A DNA stretch of 64,000 nt from HXMU1420-13 sp034669965 (GTDB lineage: Bacteria > Bacteroidota > Rhodothermia > Balneolales > Balneolaceae), in the NCBI GenBank assembly GCA_034669965.1, contig JAXMOK010000008.1, positions 74,562 through 138,561 on the forward strand, in the 5' to 3' direction. Made by a program: the position numbers and the translations under genes. Under the pieces are notes generated by a model. It was not told the origin of the DNA. It ran no database searches and worked only from the letters and a program-made list of their open reading frames with translations. Below are positions 8,576-17,076 of this stretch, in pieces (position 1 is the first letter of the stretch; each line of letters opens with the position of its first letter).

Positions 8576-9412
8576 TTACTCTTCGCCTTCTGAGTACAGA
8601 TTAGCAAGATCGTTCATCATCTCTTCCGAAATACCATTGGTAACAAAACCACCATCGTGGAATAGATTCTGCATGGTTACTTTTCGGGTTAGATCAGAAA
8701 ACAAGGTTAGGCAATAATCCGCACATTCGTCGGCAGATGGGTTACCAAGTGGTGCTAATTTCTCTGCAAAAGTGTACATGCCGTCGAAACCTTTGATTCC
8801 AGAACCGGCCGAAGTTTTTGTAGGCGCCTGAGAAACTGTATTCACTCGAATTCCTCTGCTAGCTAATCTACTTCCATAGTTTCTGGCGATACTTTCTAGT
8901 AACGCCTTTGCATCGTTCATATCCGAATATTTGCTGAAAATACGCTGCGCTCCGATGTACGATAGTGCAACTACCGAACCACCATCGTTTAATAATCCAC
9001 CTTCATCAGCATGGTGCAATATTCGGTGTAAAGAAATCGCAGAAATATCTAGCGACTGCTGAAACCATTTGTAGTTAATATCAGTGTATTCTTTTTTCTT
9101 TCGGATGTTTGGCGACATCCCAATAGCGTGCAAAATAAAGTCTACGCCACCACCAAAATGCTCTTTGGTCTTTTCAACCAACTCTTTGATCTGATCATCG
9201 CTGGTTACGTCGCATGGAAAAATCGGGGCTCCGGTCTCTTCACCTAAAGCATCAAGAGCGCCCATTCGAAGTGCAATAGGTGCGTTCGACAGCACAAACT
9301 CTGCCCCTTCCCGCTTACAAGCCAGCGCAATTCGCCATGCTATACTGCGCTCATCTAAAGCGCCAAAAATAATTCCTTTTTTCCCTTTTAATAAACCGTA
9401 GCCTTCGCTCAT
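8576..9412 (-). CDS. fabI: Enoyl-[acyl-carrier-protein] reductase (NADH) FabI
   Basis: 278-residue short-chain dehydrogenase-type FabI that catalyses the last reductive step of each fatty-acid elongation round. The cofactor-binding start GKKGIIFGALDERSIAW, a second Tyr at 152 and the catalytic pair Tyr162/Lys169 (Y-x6-K, KYSDMNDAKA) match FabI rather than FabG. The substrate loop QAPTKTSAGSGI is present. Single gene with 160-bp spacing to ruvC. Confidence 0.96.
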   Translation of the reverse strand: MSEGYGLLKGKKGIIFGALDERSIAWRIALACKREGAEFVLSNAPIALRMGALDALGEETGAPIFPCDVTSDDQIKELVEKTKEHFGGGVDFILHAIGMSPNIRKKKEYTDINYKWFQQSLDISAISLHRILHHADEGGLLNDGGSVVALSYIGAQRIFSKYSDMNDAKALLESIARNYGSRLASRGIRVNTVSQAPTKTSAGSGIKGFDGMYTFAEKLAPLGNPSADECADYCLTLFSDLTRKVTMQNLFHDGGFVTNGISEEMMNDLANLYSEGEE

Positions 9413-9502
9413 AATCTTATAACTTTTTGTTGATTAAGTGATGGCTGAAAATCTTACTTATTCCGCTAAAATGATAGGGGCAATTATTCTACGGCTATAA
9501 CG

Positions 9503-10273
9503 TCAATTCACGGAATCAATATCAACAATAGATCCATTTTCGATCTTAAACACCAACCATTCGTCCCCGCGTTGATTGGCGTTTATTCGATAGGTTTTAA
9601 TAAGGCGATTATCCCCATACACCCGAACAGTTGCTCGCGATTTATTAGATAAATCAGAACTGCGGCGTTTATTTCGATTGGTGTAATCATGTACTTTATA
9701 GGTGTAACTGCCAGAGGAACTGATACGATTAATCGTTATCGTTTCCGGACCATTTCCATTTCTGTCGTCCCGGTCTAGTCGAGCAACACCATCGTCGCTG
9801 GTTTTTTTATGGCGATAAGAAATGTGATACTCACCTTCTTTGATAAAATGAGCGTCTAAGTCTTTTGGTCGATCTGCCCAATCCAGCACAATACGATATT
9901 GCTCGGGCAGTAAATCCGGCGAGATTGAGATTTGATTCTGAAAAACCGACCCAACCATGATTTCAAGGTTAAACTCGGTGGTAATAAAACCGGGTTTTCT
10001 AAAGGTGACTGAAAGTTGCCCATTATCAATATCAGTTTTGAATCGAACTTTGCCATTTGAATCCGTTCGATAGGATTGAATGCCAATCATTACCATGGCA
10101 TCTGCTATGTACTCACCGGTTAAAGCATTGACAAATCGAAGGGTTAGCTCGCCGTTATTAAGCTCGTTAAACATATCATCGGCACGGTCTTGAACGCCGG
10201 TAGAGCCTGTTTGTGCAAATGTTAATGAGCCGCATAGCAATACAAGTATGGGAAGTAATCTGATTTTCTTCAT
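9503..10273 (-). CDS. Exported protein with a YfaP/DUF2135-like C-terminal domain
   Basis: 256 residues with a signal peptide (cleavage after LTFAQ, residue 21). Residues about 45-115 form a carboxypeptidase-regulatory/PEGA-like beta domain (LRFVNALTGEYIADAMVMI, then a DSNGKVRF turn). Residues about 125-250 contain LDWADRPKDLDAHF, a wording seen in the YfaP/DUF2135 beta-sandwich where W and DLD are conserved, followed by ISYRHK and a Tyr-rich strand. Probably a periplasmic or surface binding protein; function unknown. Confidence 0.75.
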   Translation of the reverse strand: MKKIRLLPILVLLCGSLTFAQTGSTGVQDRADDMFNELNNGELTLRFVNALTGEYIADAMVMIGIQSYRTDSNGKVRFKTDIDNGQLSVTFRKPGFITTEFNLEIMVGSVFQNQISISPDLLPEQYRIVLDWADRPKDLDAHFIKEGEYHISYRHKKTSDDGVARLDRDDRNGNGPETITINRISSSGSYTYKVHDYTNRNKRRSSDLSNKSRATVRVYGDNRLIKTYRINANQRGDEWLVFKIENGSIVDIDSVN

Positions 10274-10332
10274 GGTTGCGTGCGTACTTCTATTGCAGAT
10301 TTTTGTTCCCCTGGTACAAAGAATCGTATGAA

Positions 10333-10629
10333 TTAAATCTCTCTCCGTGTTAAATCTCGTGCGGAATGATGTACCATTAATATTTCAATATGAGACTCCG
10401 ACTTAATTCGGTAGATAATTCTATACGTTCCTTCGATGATTTCTCTAATATTCTCATCCCCTTTTTCCGGAACAATTTTTCCAGCTCTATTTTGAAGCCT
10501 TAGTATCTCTGCACTGTCAACAATTTTTTCAATTTGAATTTTTGCATAACGTTTGGAATCGAGAGAGATAAACTCATAGATATCTTGCAAATCCTTTTGA
10601 GCTGATACTAACCAAGTTAATCGAACCAC
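10333..10629 (-). CDS. Type II toxin, RelE/ParE family
   Basis: 98-residue RelE/ParE-fold protein. It shows the typical start VRLTWLVSAQKDLQDIYEFIS, the conserved basic/aromatic core RIIYRIKSE and the C-terminal ILMVHHSARDL strand. It is encoded downstream of, and overlaps by 13 bp with, a 60-residue partner, which is the normal layout of a toxin-antitoxin operon. Whether it cuts mRNA (RelE) or targets gyrase (ParE) cannot be told from sequence reading. Confidence 0.9.
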   Translation of the reverse strand: MVRLTWLVSAQKDLQDIYEFISLDSKRYAKIQIEKIVDSAEILRLQNRAGKIVPEKGDENIREIIEGTYRIIYRIKSESHIEILMVHHSARDLTRREI

Positions 10630-10799
10630 TTGCTCATTTCTGCTTTGAGCTCATCATCAGAGATGGATTTTCCCTGATCCGATTCCTGAATTCGCTTTTC
10701 CAGCTTATCGATAAAAACGAGCCGATCTATCAATTCATCAATGGTCATTTCATCGGGAAAGTGCTCGATATGTGACTTTAGTTTCTCTTTTGTAATCAT
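10617..10799 (-). CDS. Antitoxin of type II toxin-antitoxin pair
   Basis: 60-residue acidic helical protein that ends in SDDELKAEMSKWFD, a C-terminal wording common in small antitoxins that wrap around RelE/ParE toxins. No DNA-binding motif is obvious in this short chain. It is the first gene of the pair and overlaps the toxin start. Confidence 0.85.
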   Translation of the reverse strand: MITKEKLKSHIEHFPDEMTIDELIDRLVFIDKLEKRIQESDQGKSISDDELKAEMSKWFD

Positions 10800-11071
10800 A
10801 GCTTTGGTGTTCAGTTATTACAAATGTACTTAACAGGACGGAGATTTCATACAAAAGTAACCTAACAGATATACCTCTCGTTCTTCTTGTTAATTGCCAG
10901 TTTCCGCTGCTGAAATTAGAATATCCAAGCATCCGCTGAATCTAGTTTTAAGATTCTGTATCCCCCAAAAACTTTTAACTAAATAAGAACAATGCTTTTT
11001 CGGAATATCATTAGTGACGAATTATATTCTGAACGGATAAACTCAAATGGGTTAACAAATATAGTCTGTTT

Positions 11072-12499
11072 ATGAAAAAGTTCTTTCTGTCATTACTCGT
11101 ATTAATACTAGTTATAGTTGGTGTATTACTGTACAACACATTCACACTTACCTCAAAACAGGCGGCGGCTGTTGCAATGGTTAGTCCCGAAATTGATGAA
11201 GATGTAATCCAGCATTTATCTAAATCGATTACTTTTAAAACCATTTCATACAGCGAAGATGCCGAACCGGATTCAGTTGCATTCACATCTTTTCATGATT
11301 TTTTAGAAACAACTTTTCCGCTTGTTCACCAAAACCTTGAATTAACAAAAATCAGTTCTTATAGCTTGTTGTATACATGGAAAGGAAAAGATGAAGTAAA
11401 AAAACCACTCATATTTTTATCGCATCAGGATGTTGTTCCGGTTGATGAGCCAACGCTGGAAAAATGGGAAGCCGCTCCCTTTGAAGGAAAAATTACAGCT
11501 TCTCACGTAATTGGTCGCGGTACCATGGATGACAAAGGCACACTAATGGCCGTGTTAGAAACTGTGGAAATGTTATTAGAAGAAGGATTTACGCCATCAC
11601 AAACCATTTATTTGGCTTTTGGTCACGACGAAGAAGTGGGCGGTGCTAATGGGGCAGCGAAAATTGCTGAGTACTTAAAACAACAAGGCGTGCAAGCAGC
11701 GCTGACTATAGACGAAGGCGGGTTTTTGGCTGACGGTTTAATTCCGGGAGTTGATCAGACAGTTGCTGTGGTTAATTTGGCTGAAAAGGGGTTCGCATCA
11801 TTTCGCCTAATTGTTGAAACCAACGGCGGACATAGTTCTCAGCCACCACGTGAAAACACCATTGGGATTCTTGCTCAAGCCATTGTTGATTTGGAGAGCA
11901 ATCAATTACCCTACAAATTAGTTGAGCCTGTTACCTATCAGCTTGAGCATCTAGGTGCAGAGCTGCCCTTTTTTCAAAAAGTGGCGTTTGCAAATCCGTG
12001 GTTGTTTAAAAAACCGATTCTAGAAGCCATGAATGCCCACACTTCTACTGCACCAACCATTATTGATGGAGGTTTTAAGAATAATGTGATTCCAACCGTT
12101 GCAGAAGCCACCATCAACTTTCGAATATTGCCCGGCGAAACCCTCGAAACGGTAAGAGAACATATAGAACAAACCATAAGTGATAAAGTTCGAATAGAGA
12201 CGGTTGGTTTCTTAACAAATCCTTCGCCGGTATCTTCGGTGGAATCGAAGAATTATGAAACGCTAGCAACAACTATTCGATCCACTTTTTCAAATACAAT
12301 TGTTGTACCGGGATTGATTTCCGGGGGAACCGATGCTCGCTATTTCTATGATATTTCAGACGACGTTTACCGTTTTTACCCCATTCGAATTGATGATGAG
12401 TCCCTAACTCGGTTTCACGGAATCGATGAAAAAATATCCAAAGAGAACTACAAAGAAATCATCGAATTCACGTACCAGTTAATCAAACAATTTGATTGA
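11072..12499 (+). CDS. M20 family metallopeptidase (carboxypeptidase S-like)
   Basis: 475-residue M20 peptidase with one N-terminal membrane anchor or uncleaved signal (residues 5-25). Zinc-site motifs are seen in order: HQDVVPV (His), GRGTMDDKG (Asp bridging), FGHDEEVGG (catalytic Glu and Glu ligand), TIDEGG (Asp ligand) and the C-terminal GGTDAR with His in FHGIDE. A dimerisation lid lies between. The arrangement matches carboxypeptidase S / peptidase M20 with broad di/tripeptide or N-acyl-amino-acid specificity. Monocistronic; it is followed by a GC-rich repeat. Confidence 0.92.
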   Translation: MKKFFLSLLVLILVIVGVLLYNTFTLTSKQAAAVAMVSPEIDEDVIQHLSKSITFKTISYSEDAEPDSVAFTSFHDFLETTFPLVHQNLELTKISSYSLLYTWKGKDEVKKPLIFLSHQDVVPVDEPTLEKWEAAPFEGKITASHVIGRGTMDDKGTLMAVLETVEMLLEEGFTPSQTIYLAFGHDEEVGGANGAAKIAEYLKQQGVQAALTIDEGGFLADGLIPGVDQTVAVVNLAEKGFASFRLIVETNGGHSSQPPRENTIGILAQAIVDLESNQLPYKLVEPVTYQLEHLGAELPFFQKVAFANPWLFKKPILEAMNAHTSTAPTIIDGGFKNNVIPTVAEATINFRILPGETLETVREHIEQTISDKVRIETVGFLTNPSPVSSVESKNYETLATTIRSTFSNTIVVPGLISGGTDARYFYDISDDVYRFYPIRIDDESLTRFHGIDEKISKENYKEIIEFTYQLIKQFD

Positions 12500-12507
12500 G
12501 CTCTTTC

Positions 12508-12630
12508 TGGTGTCAGCGTCCGCTGGTGCTCACTCGACTGGAGCAAAAATACTTTAGTCCGAGCGGGCGCTCTAACTAGGTTAGGTAGAAACGCAAGTGA
12601 CCGAGCAGGCGCACGAACTAGGTTGAGGAA
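12508..12630. repeat. Composite GC-rich palindromic repeat, copy A
   Basis: Carries the core CAGCGTCCGCTGGTGC (12514-12529), an inverted repeat around TC, then an ACTCGA block, a GAGCGGGCGCTC palindrome and a CGAACTAGGTTGAGG tail. The same elements in the same order occur at 13,300 and 13,815. Confidence 0.75.
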
Positions 12631-12664
12631 GTCTATCCCCGAAATATCTGTCAGAAAGAATTCA

Positions 12665-13219
12665 TCAACTCTCATAAGGTGAATGGTCTATCAGATAGGC
12701 AATGAGTTGTTCTTTATTTGGGTTAGAATAGATCCATGATCTAATTTCCTTAATTCTTGAATAATCCCGCTCACCCAACCTCTCCAAATACATCTCTTCG
12801 AATCGGGAAGCCATTTCTTCTTTCTTTAGCTTCTGTTGCCACTCATCCGTAAAAAAGAGATTCAGATTGCGAACCGACCAATGCTCGTTAAACACTGCCC
12901 ATTCGTGTTGATCAAACCAAATACCATTGCACCCACCACAACGATCTAAATAGAAATCTAAATTTGGCCAAATTTTATATCGTCGAATAATTCTTCCACA
13001 ATCCGGACAAAGAAGGGGCTTTCGAGGACCAAGAACCGGCAAGTTAATCGACTCTTGTGAGATTTCTTCAACTACCGGAACCTCACTTTGGCTTTCAACC
13101 CAATCGGCATACTCACTGGAAGAAACCCATGTGCCTTCACAAGCAACACATTGGTAAACAGGTACACGATCTTCCTTTAGTTCTCTTTTCATTGCTGAGT
13201 GGCAATTGGGACATTTCAT
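12665..13219 (-). CDS. zf-TFIIB domain-containing protein
   Basis: 184 residues with two zinc-binding units: CPNCHSAM...CVACEGTW at the N-terminus and CPDCGRIIRR...CGGCNGIWFD in the middle, each of the CxxC-CxxC kind found in zf-TFIIB (TFIIB-type) proteins. The second unit ends in the GIWFDxxEW phrase that marks this family. The C-terminal 70 residues are helical with no known fold. Function unknown. It is bracketed by the composite repeats. Confidence 0.85.
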   Translation of the reverse strand: MKCPNCHSAMKRELKEDRVPVYQCVACEGTWVSSSEYADWVESQSEVPVVEEISQESINLPVLGPRKPLLCPDCGRIIRRYKIWPNLDFYLDRCGGCNGIWFDQHEWAVFNEHWSVRNLNLFFTDEWQQKLKKEEMASRFEEMYLERLGERDYSRIKEIRSWIYSNPNKEQLIAYLIDHSPYES

Positions 13220-13299
13220 ACGATCTAAACTTGGTTAATAAAGCGCTGAAAGTAATTACTTTAGTACATAATAAAAAACGATCTAGTGTCGACCCTCTA

Positions 13300-13416
13300 C
13301 TAGCGCCAGCGTCCGCTGGTGCAACAAAACAGGCTAGTGATGAAGCACCTGCAAGATTCCTGGTCCAAGCGGACGCTTGAACCAGTTGCTACGCTCGAAC
13401 TAGGCTCGAACTAAGG
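13300..13416. repeat. Composite GC-rich palindromic repeat, copy B
   Basis: Core GCGCCAGCGTCCGCTGGTGC at 13303-13322, then AAGCGGACGCTT palindrome near 13,369 and two CTCGAACTAGG/CTCGAACTAAGG tail units. It lies between the zf-TFIIB gene and the small membrane protein gene. Confidence 0.75.
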
Positions 13417-13464
13417 TGATTCGGCTCAGTATTGTTAAGTGGTTAATCGTCAGTGCTCATAAAT

Positions 13465-13719
13465 TTAGAAGAAAAGACTGCGAAAATGTGTGAATGGATA
13501 CCAATAGGCTTTTGAGAACGGTATAAGCCAATTCTGCATTTCATCTTCATCAATTTCACCCAATTCATACAATCGAAAACTATCTAAATACGGGCGATAC
13601 ACAATCAAATAGAAACACAGAAATAACATACCTACGGTGTTGCCACTAAATTCGAAGACGAAATAATTAACACCCAGCGGAAAGAATAGAAGCAAGAGAT
13701 AAATGTATTTGTTTCCCAT
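13465..13719 (-). CDS. Small membrane protein, unknown function
   Basis: 84 residues with two predicted transmembrane stretches (about 4-20 and 26-44) followed by an amphipathic acidic tail. No recognisable family. Isolated between two copies of the GC-rich repeat; coding status rests on a sensible membrane-protein composition and an ATG start. Confidence 0.55.
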   Translation of the reverse strand: MGNKYIYLLLLFFPLGVNYFVFEFSGNTVGMLFLCFYLIVYRPYLDSFRLYELGEIDEDEMQNWLIPFSKAYWYPFTHFRSLFF

Positions 13720-13814
13720 AGTAGTTCACTATAAAAATAACCCAGTGCTTTAATTGAGTAAGAAACACACCAATTGTTACAGTTATCAATTGTTCGGCTA
13801 GGTTTTGGACTCAT

Positions 13815-13905
13815 CTGGCGCCAGCGTCCGCTGGTGCAGATATTTGAACGTCCACTCGAACTAGTTTTTGCAACATCTGTCGGACGGACTCTAGCTGTCA
13901 GAAAG
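13815..13905. repeat. Composite GC-rich palindromic repeat, copy C
   Basis: Core GCGCCAGCGTCCGCTGGTGC at 13818-13837, identical over 20 bp to copy B, followed by CACTCGAACTAGTTTTTGC and a GTCGGACGGAC block. The 383-bp gap 13720-14102 otherwise holds AT-rich sequence and the ffh promoter. Confidence 0.75.
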
Positions 13906-14022
13906 TGATGCCCCTATTACTTTATCACCTAGTCACAATAACACACTCAATTCATAATTTTTAATTTAAAATTTATAATTCCCGCCGCGAAGCAAGGGCA
14001 AAAATAATTATCCACATTGGTG

Positions 14023-14053
14023 TTGATAAGCCCGCTTTTTAGCCTTATTTTTG
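14023..14053 (+). promoter_or_regulatory. Candidate Bacteroidota-type promoter of ffh
   Basis: TTG at 14023-14025 is separated by 20 bases from TATTTTTG at 14046-14053, which fits the known TTTG/TAnnTTTG promoter form of Bacteroidota primary sigma. The ffh start codon is 49 bases further on. A sequence TTATCCACA, identical to a DnaA box, lies just upstream at 14008-14016. Assignment is by pattern only. Confidence 0.5.
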
Positions 14054-14102
14054 TAGGCTCTGAAACTGACGAAAAAACCTGTTTAGAAAGAATTAAAGAT
14101 TC

Positions 14103-15443
14103 ATGTTTGAGAATCTATCCTCCAATTTAGATAAAGCATTCCAAAGCCTAAAAGGCGAAGCACGTATTACCGAGGTAAACATTGCCGAGACTATACGTGA
14201 AATTCGTCGTGCCTTGTTGGATGCCGATGTGAACCTGGAGGTTGCTCGTCAGTTTACCGCGGACGTTAAAGACAAAGTGCTTGGTTCCGATGTTCTCACC
14301 TCAGTAAATCCCGGTCAACAGTTCACAAAAATTGTGTACGATGAACTGGTTACTACTTTTGGTGGAGAGAAATCGGATATCGCCACAGCACATGTTCCGC
14401 CAACCGTAATTTTAATCGCAGGTTTACAAGGGTCGGGTAAAACCACTTTCTCCGGAAAGCTTGCCCGATATCTCAAGCAGGAGCATAAAAGGAATCCTCT
14501 TCTTGCTGCCGCCGATGTTTATCGCCCTGCTGCCGTAAACCAGTTAAAAACGCTCGCTACGTCTGTCGACGTTCCGGTGTATTCGATCGAACAAAAAGAC
14601 CCTATCCGGGTTGCCAAAGAAGCCGTTGCGATGGCGAAGAGTTTGGCTATGGATACGGTGATCATCGATACTGCCGGACGTTTATCTGTAGATGAGCAAA
14701 TGATGGACGAGATTGCGAATATCAAAGACGCAATCAAGCCCGATGAAATCCTGTTTGTTGTAGATTCTATGACAGGTCAGGACGCTGTTAACACAGCAAA
14801 AGCATTCAACGATCGTATCGATTTTGATGGCGTGGTTCTTACCAAGCTTGATGGTGACACCCGTGGTGGTGCCGCTCTCTCAATCAAATCGGTAGTTGAC
14901 AAACCAATCAAATTTGTAAGCACCGGCGAAAAGCTGGATGCACTATCGCCGTTCTACCCTGACCGTATGGCTCAGCGTATTTTGGGGATGGGTGATGTGG
15001 TTTCACTCGTTGAAAAAGCTCAAAAAGAATTTGATGCTGAGGAGGCCGACCGCCTTCAAAAACGCATCAGCTCTGAAAAATTCGATCTGGAAGATTTTCT
15101 CGATCAAATTCAAAAGATCAAAAAGATGGGGAACTTTACCGACCTCGTCTCTATGATCCCCGGCGCCAGCAAAGCAATAGAAAATGCAGATCTCAGTGAT
15201 GACGCTTTTAAGCCCATCGAAGCAATAATCTATTCTATGACGCCGGAAGAGCGTCAGAACCCAGGAATACTCAACGGAAGCAGACGCCGAAGAATAGCCG
15301 CAGGTTCTGGCACCACTGTTAAGGAGATCAACGATCTCATTAAACAGTTTGAACAAATGAAAAAGATGATGAAGACCATGTCCAAAATGGGCAAAATGGG
15401 TAGAGCCATGCAAGGTCTTAAGAGTCTACCATTTGGTAAATAG
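14103..15443 (+). CDS. ffh: Signal recognition particle protein Ffh (SRP54)
   Basis: 446-residue GTPase that with 4.5S RNA targets nascent membrane proteins to FtsY. N-domain helices (residues 1-85) are followed by the G domain with P-loop GLQGSGKTT, DTAGR, TKLDGDTRGG, and the Met-rich M domain (C-terminal KKMMKTMSKMGKMGRAMQGLKSLPFGK region, split here across several short Met clusters). Length is usual. It heads the translation cluster. The stop is followed by a 190-bp gap holding a palindromic repeat before rpsP. Confidence 0.97.
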   Translation: MFENLSSNLDKAFQSLKGEARITEVNIAETIREIRRALLDADVNLEVARQFTADVKDKVLGSDVLTSVNPGQQFTKIVYDELVTTFGGEKSDIATAHVPPTVILIAGLQGSGKTTFSGKLARYLKQEHKRNPLLAAADVYRPAAVNQLKTLATSVDVPVYSIEQKDPIRVAKEAVAMAKSLAMDTVIIDTAGRLSVDEQMMDEIANIKDAIKPDEILFVVDSMTGQDAVNTAKAFNDRIDFDGVVLTKLDGDTRGGAALSIKSVVDKPIKFVSTGEKLDALSPFYPDRMAQRILGMGDVVSLVEKAQKEFDAEEADRLQKRISSEKFDLEDFLDQIQKIKKMGNFTDLVSMIPGASKAIENADLSDDAFKPIEAIIYSMTPEERQNPGILNGSRRRRIAAGSGTTVKEINDLIKQFEQMKKMMKTMSKMGKMGRAMQGLKSLPFGK

Positions 15444-15634
15444 AAATTAACATAGTGTGAGCGTGGTTTAATAACCATTTTTTTGATTGTCATGTCGAAC
15501 GAATGTGAGACATCTAATGATCTATAAAATGGAATTTTAGATTTCTCTTTCGGCATTCGCCGAATTCGAAATGACAAATTATTATACCAAGCTCCTAAAG
15601 AATAGATAACAACATAACTCACTGGAGATAACCA

Positions 15635-16516
15635 TTGATTAAAATCAGACTTCAACGTAAAGGGCGTATTCGTCGTCCTATTTATCATATCGTAGTTGCC
15701 GATAGCCGTTCACCACGTGATGGCCGTATTATTGAGCAAGTAGGACGATTTGATGGCGTTACCGAAAAGAAAGAGACCATACTGAACGAAGATCGTATCA
15801 TGTATTGGCTAGATACCGGAGCTCAACCAACCGACTCTGTACGCAAAATTCTTCGCACCGAAGGTGTTCTTTACAAGCGACACCTAAAAATGTGGGGCAA
15901 AAGTGATGAAGAAGTAGAAGCGGCAATGGAAGAATGGAAGGCATACCGCGATTCTAAGAAAGGTGACGAAGTAACTCGTCGCGATCAAGTAAAAGCTGCT
16001 CTTGATGCCGAAGAAAAAGAATTCAAAAAGCAGGTTGAAACCAAATCAGCGGAAGCTGCAAAAGAAGTAGCCGAAGAAGCTGCTGCTGAAGAAGAAGTAG
16101 CTGCAGATGAAACTACTGAAGAAGTGGCTGAAGAAACTGTTGAGGAAACATCAACAGAAGAAACTGTTGAGGAAACATCAACAGAAGAAACTGAAGCAGT
16201 TGAAGAAGTAGCAGAAACTACCGAAGAAGCTCCGGCTGAAGAGCCTGCAGTTGAGGAAGTAACTGAAGAAGCACCAGCTGAAGAAGAGAAGATAGAAGAA
16301 GAGCCGGTTGCAGAAGAAACTAAAGAAGAAGAAGTTGCCGAAGAGCCTGCTGAAGAGGCAAGCGAAGAAGCCGCAAAAACTTCTGTTGATATGACTGCAA
16401 AAGAAGCTGCTGATCATATTTCTAACACAGATCTAGCCGATCTTGAAGGATTTGTAACCGAAGCTGAGGAGCGCAAAACTGTGCTTGCTGCTTGGGAAGC
16501 TAAAAAAGCAGAATAA
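15635..16516 (+). CDS. rpsP: 30S ribosomal protein S16 with a long acidic C-terminal extension
   Basis: Residues 1-80 are S16 (MIKIRLQRKGRIRRPIYHIVVADSRS split motif, then GRFD). The family normally stops near residue 85; this protein has 293. Residues about 145-250 are almost only Glu, Ala, Thr, Val and Pro and must be disordered; residues 250-293 form a helical cap (MTAKEAADHISNT, EERKTVLAAWEAKK). The start is TTG, with GGAG seven bases upstream, which decides it. A 27-bp direct repeat (16133-16159 and 16160-16186) shows that the tail has grown by duplication. Extended S16 forms are known in Bacteroidota, but the role of the tail is not. Confidence 0.95.
   Translation: MIKIRLQRKGRIRRPIYHIVVADSRSPRDGRIIEQVGRFDGVTEKKETILNEDRIMYWLDTGAQPTDSVRKILRTEGVLYKRHLKMWGKSDEEVEAAMEEWKAYRDSKKGDEVTRRDQVKAALDAEEKEFKKQVETKSAEAAKEVAEEAAAEEEVAADETTEEVAEETVEETSTEETVEETSTEETEAVEEVAETTEEAPAEEPAVEEVTEEAPAEEEKIEEEPVAEETKEEEVAEEPAEEASEEAAKTSVDMTAKEAADHISNTDLADLEGFVTEAEERKTVLAAWEAKKAE
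16133..16186 (+). repeat. 27-bp tandem duplication inside rpsP tail
   Basis: Two identical adjacent 27-bp units, starting GAAACTGTTGAGG, encode the nine-residue block ETVEETSTE twice. The reading frame is kept. Confidence 0.9.
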
Positions 16517-16531
16517 ATAATTAAGGCTCCT

Positions 16532-17071
16532 ATGGTTGCAGGTGCCGGTACATCACCTTTTACTTCGATTGGCTTTGTAGCTAAATCGCATGGACTTAAA
16601 GGCGAGCTAAAGATTCAAACTGAAGCTATAGCCCCTGAAGAGTTTGTGAAACTTGAAATGGTGTACTTGCAAAACAACCGTGGAGACTATTATCCGAGCC
16701 GAGTTTCTCATGTGAGAACAGAAGGCGCGGATGGCCGTTTTTCGTTCTTTGTACATTTTGACCATATCGCTGATCGTAGCGCTGCCGACGCCCTTCGTGG
16801 AAAACCGATTTTTGTAGAAACTAAAATCGCAGAGCAAATGCAACTGCACCTAGAAACCGAAGCCGGCTACATTGATTACGAAGTCATCGATTCTACCAAC
16901 CAATCAAGAGGATTGGTTATCGACGTTCTGGACAATGGTGCTCAACTTGTAATAGTTGTAGCTACCACATCTGGTTCATTTATGATTCCTGTTGTGGATC
17001 AATTTGTGGAATCGATTGATGACGCATCAACTACGATCCGGTGTAGAAACTTAGACCTGCTGGAGGATTAA
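16532..17071 (+). CDS. rimM: Ribosome maturation factor RimM
   Basis: 179 residues. The N-terminal RimM beta-barrel has the family phrase GFVAKSHGLKGELKI, and the C-terminal PRC-barrel domain holds GYIDYEVID and MIPVVDQFV. RimM helps 30S head maturation around S19 and 16S helix 33b. It starts 15 bp after rpsP and ends 5 bp before trmD, the common rpsP-rimM-trmD-rplS order. Confidence 0.95.
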   Translation: MVAGAGTSPFTSIGFVAKSHGLKGELKIQTEAIAPEEFVKLEMVYLQNNRGDYYPSRVSHVRTEGADGRFSFFVHFDHIADRSAADALRGKPIFVETKIAEQMQLHLETEAGYIDYEVIDSTNQSRGLVIDVLDNGAQLVIVVATTSGSFMIPVVDQFVESIDDASTTIRCRNLDLLED

Positions 17072-17076
17072 TACCT

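Noticed and set aside
16178..16417. Phe/Cys-rich antisense ORF within rpsP
   Set aside because: It is the complement of the low-complexity GAA-rich tail; composition is an artefact.
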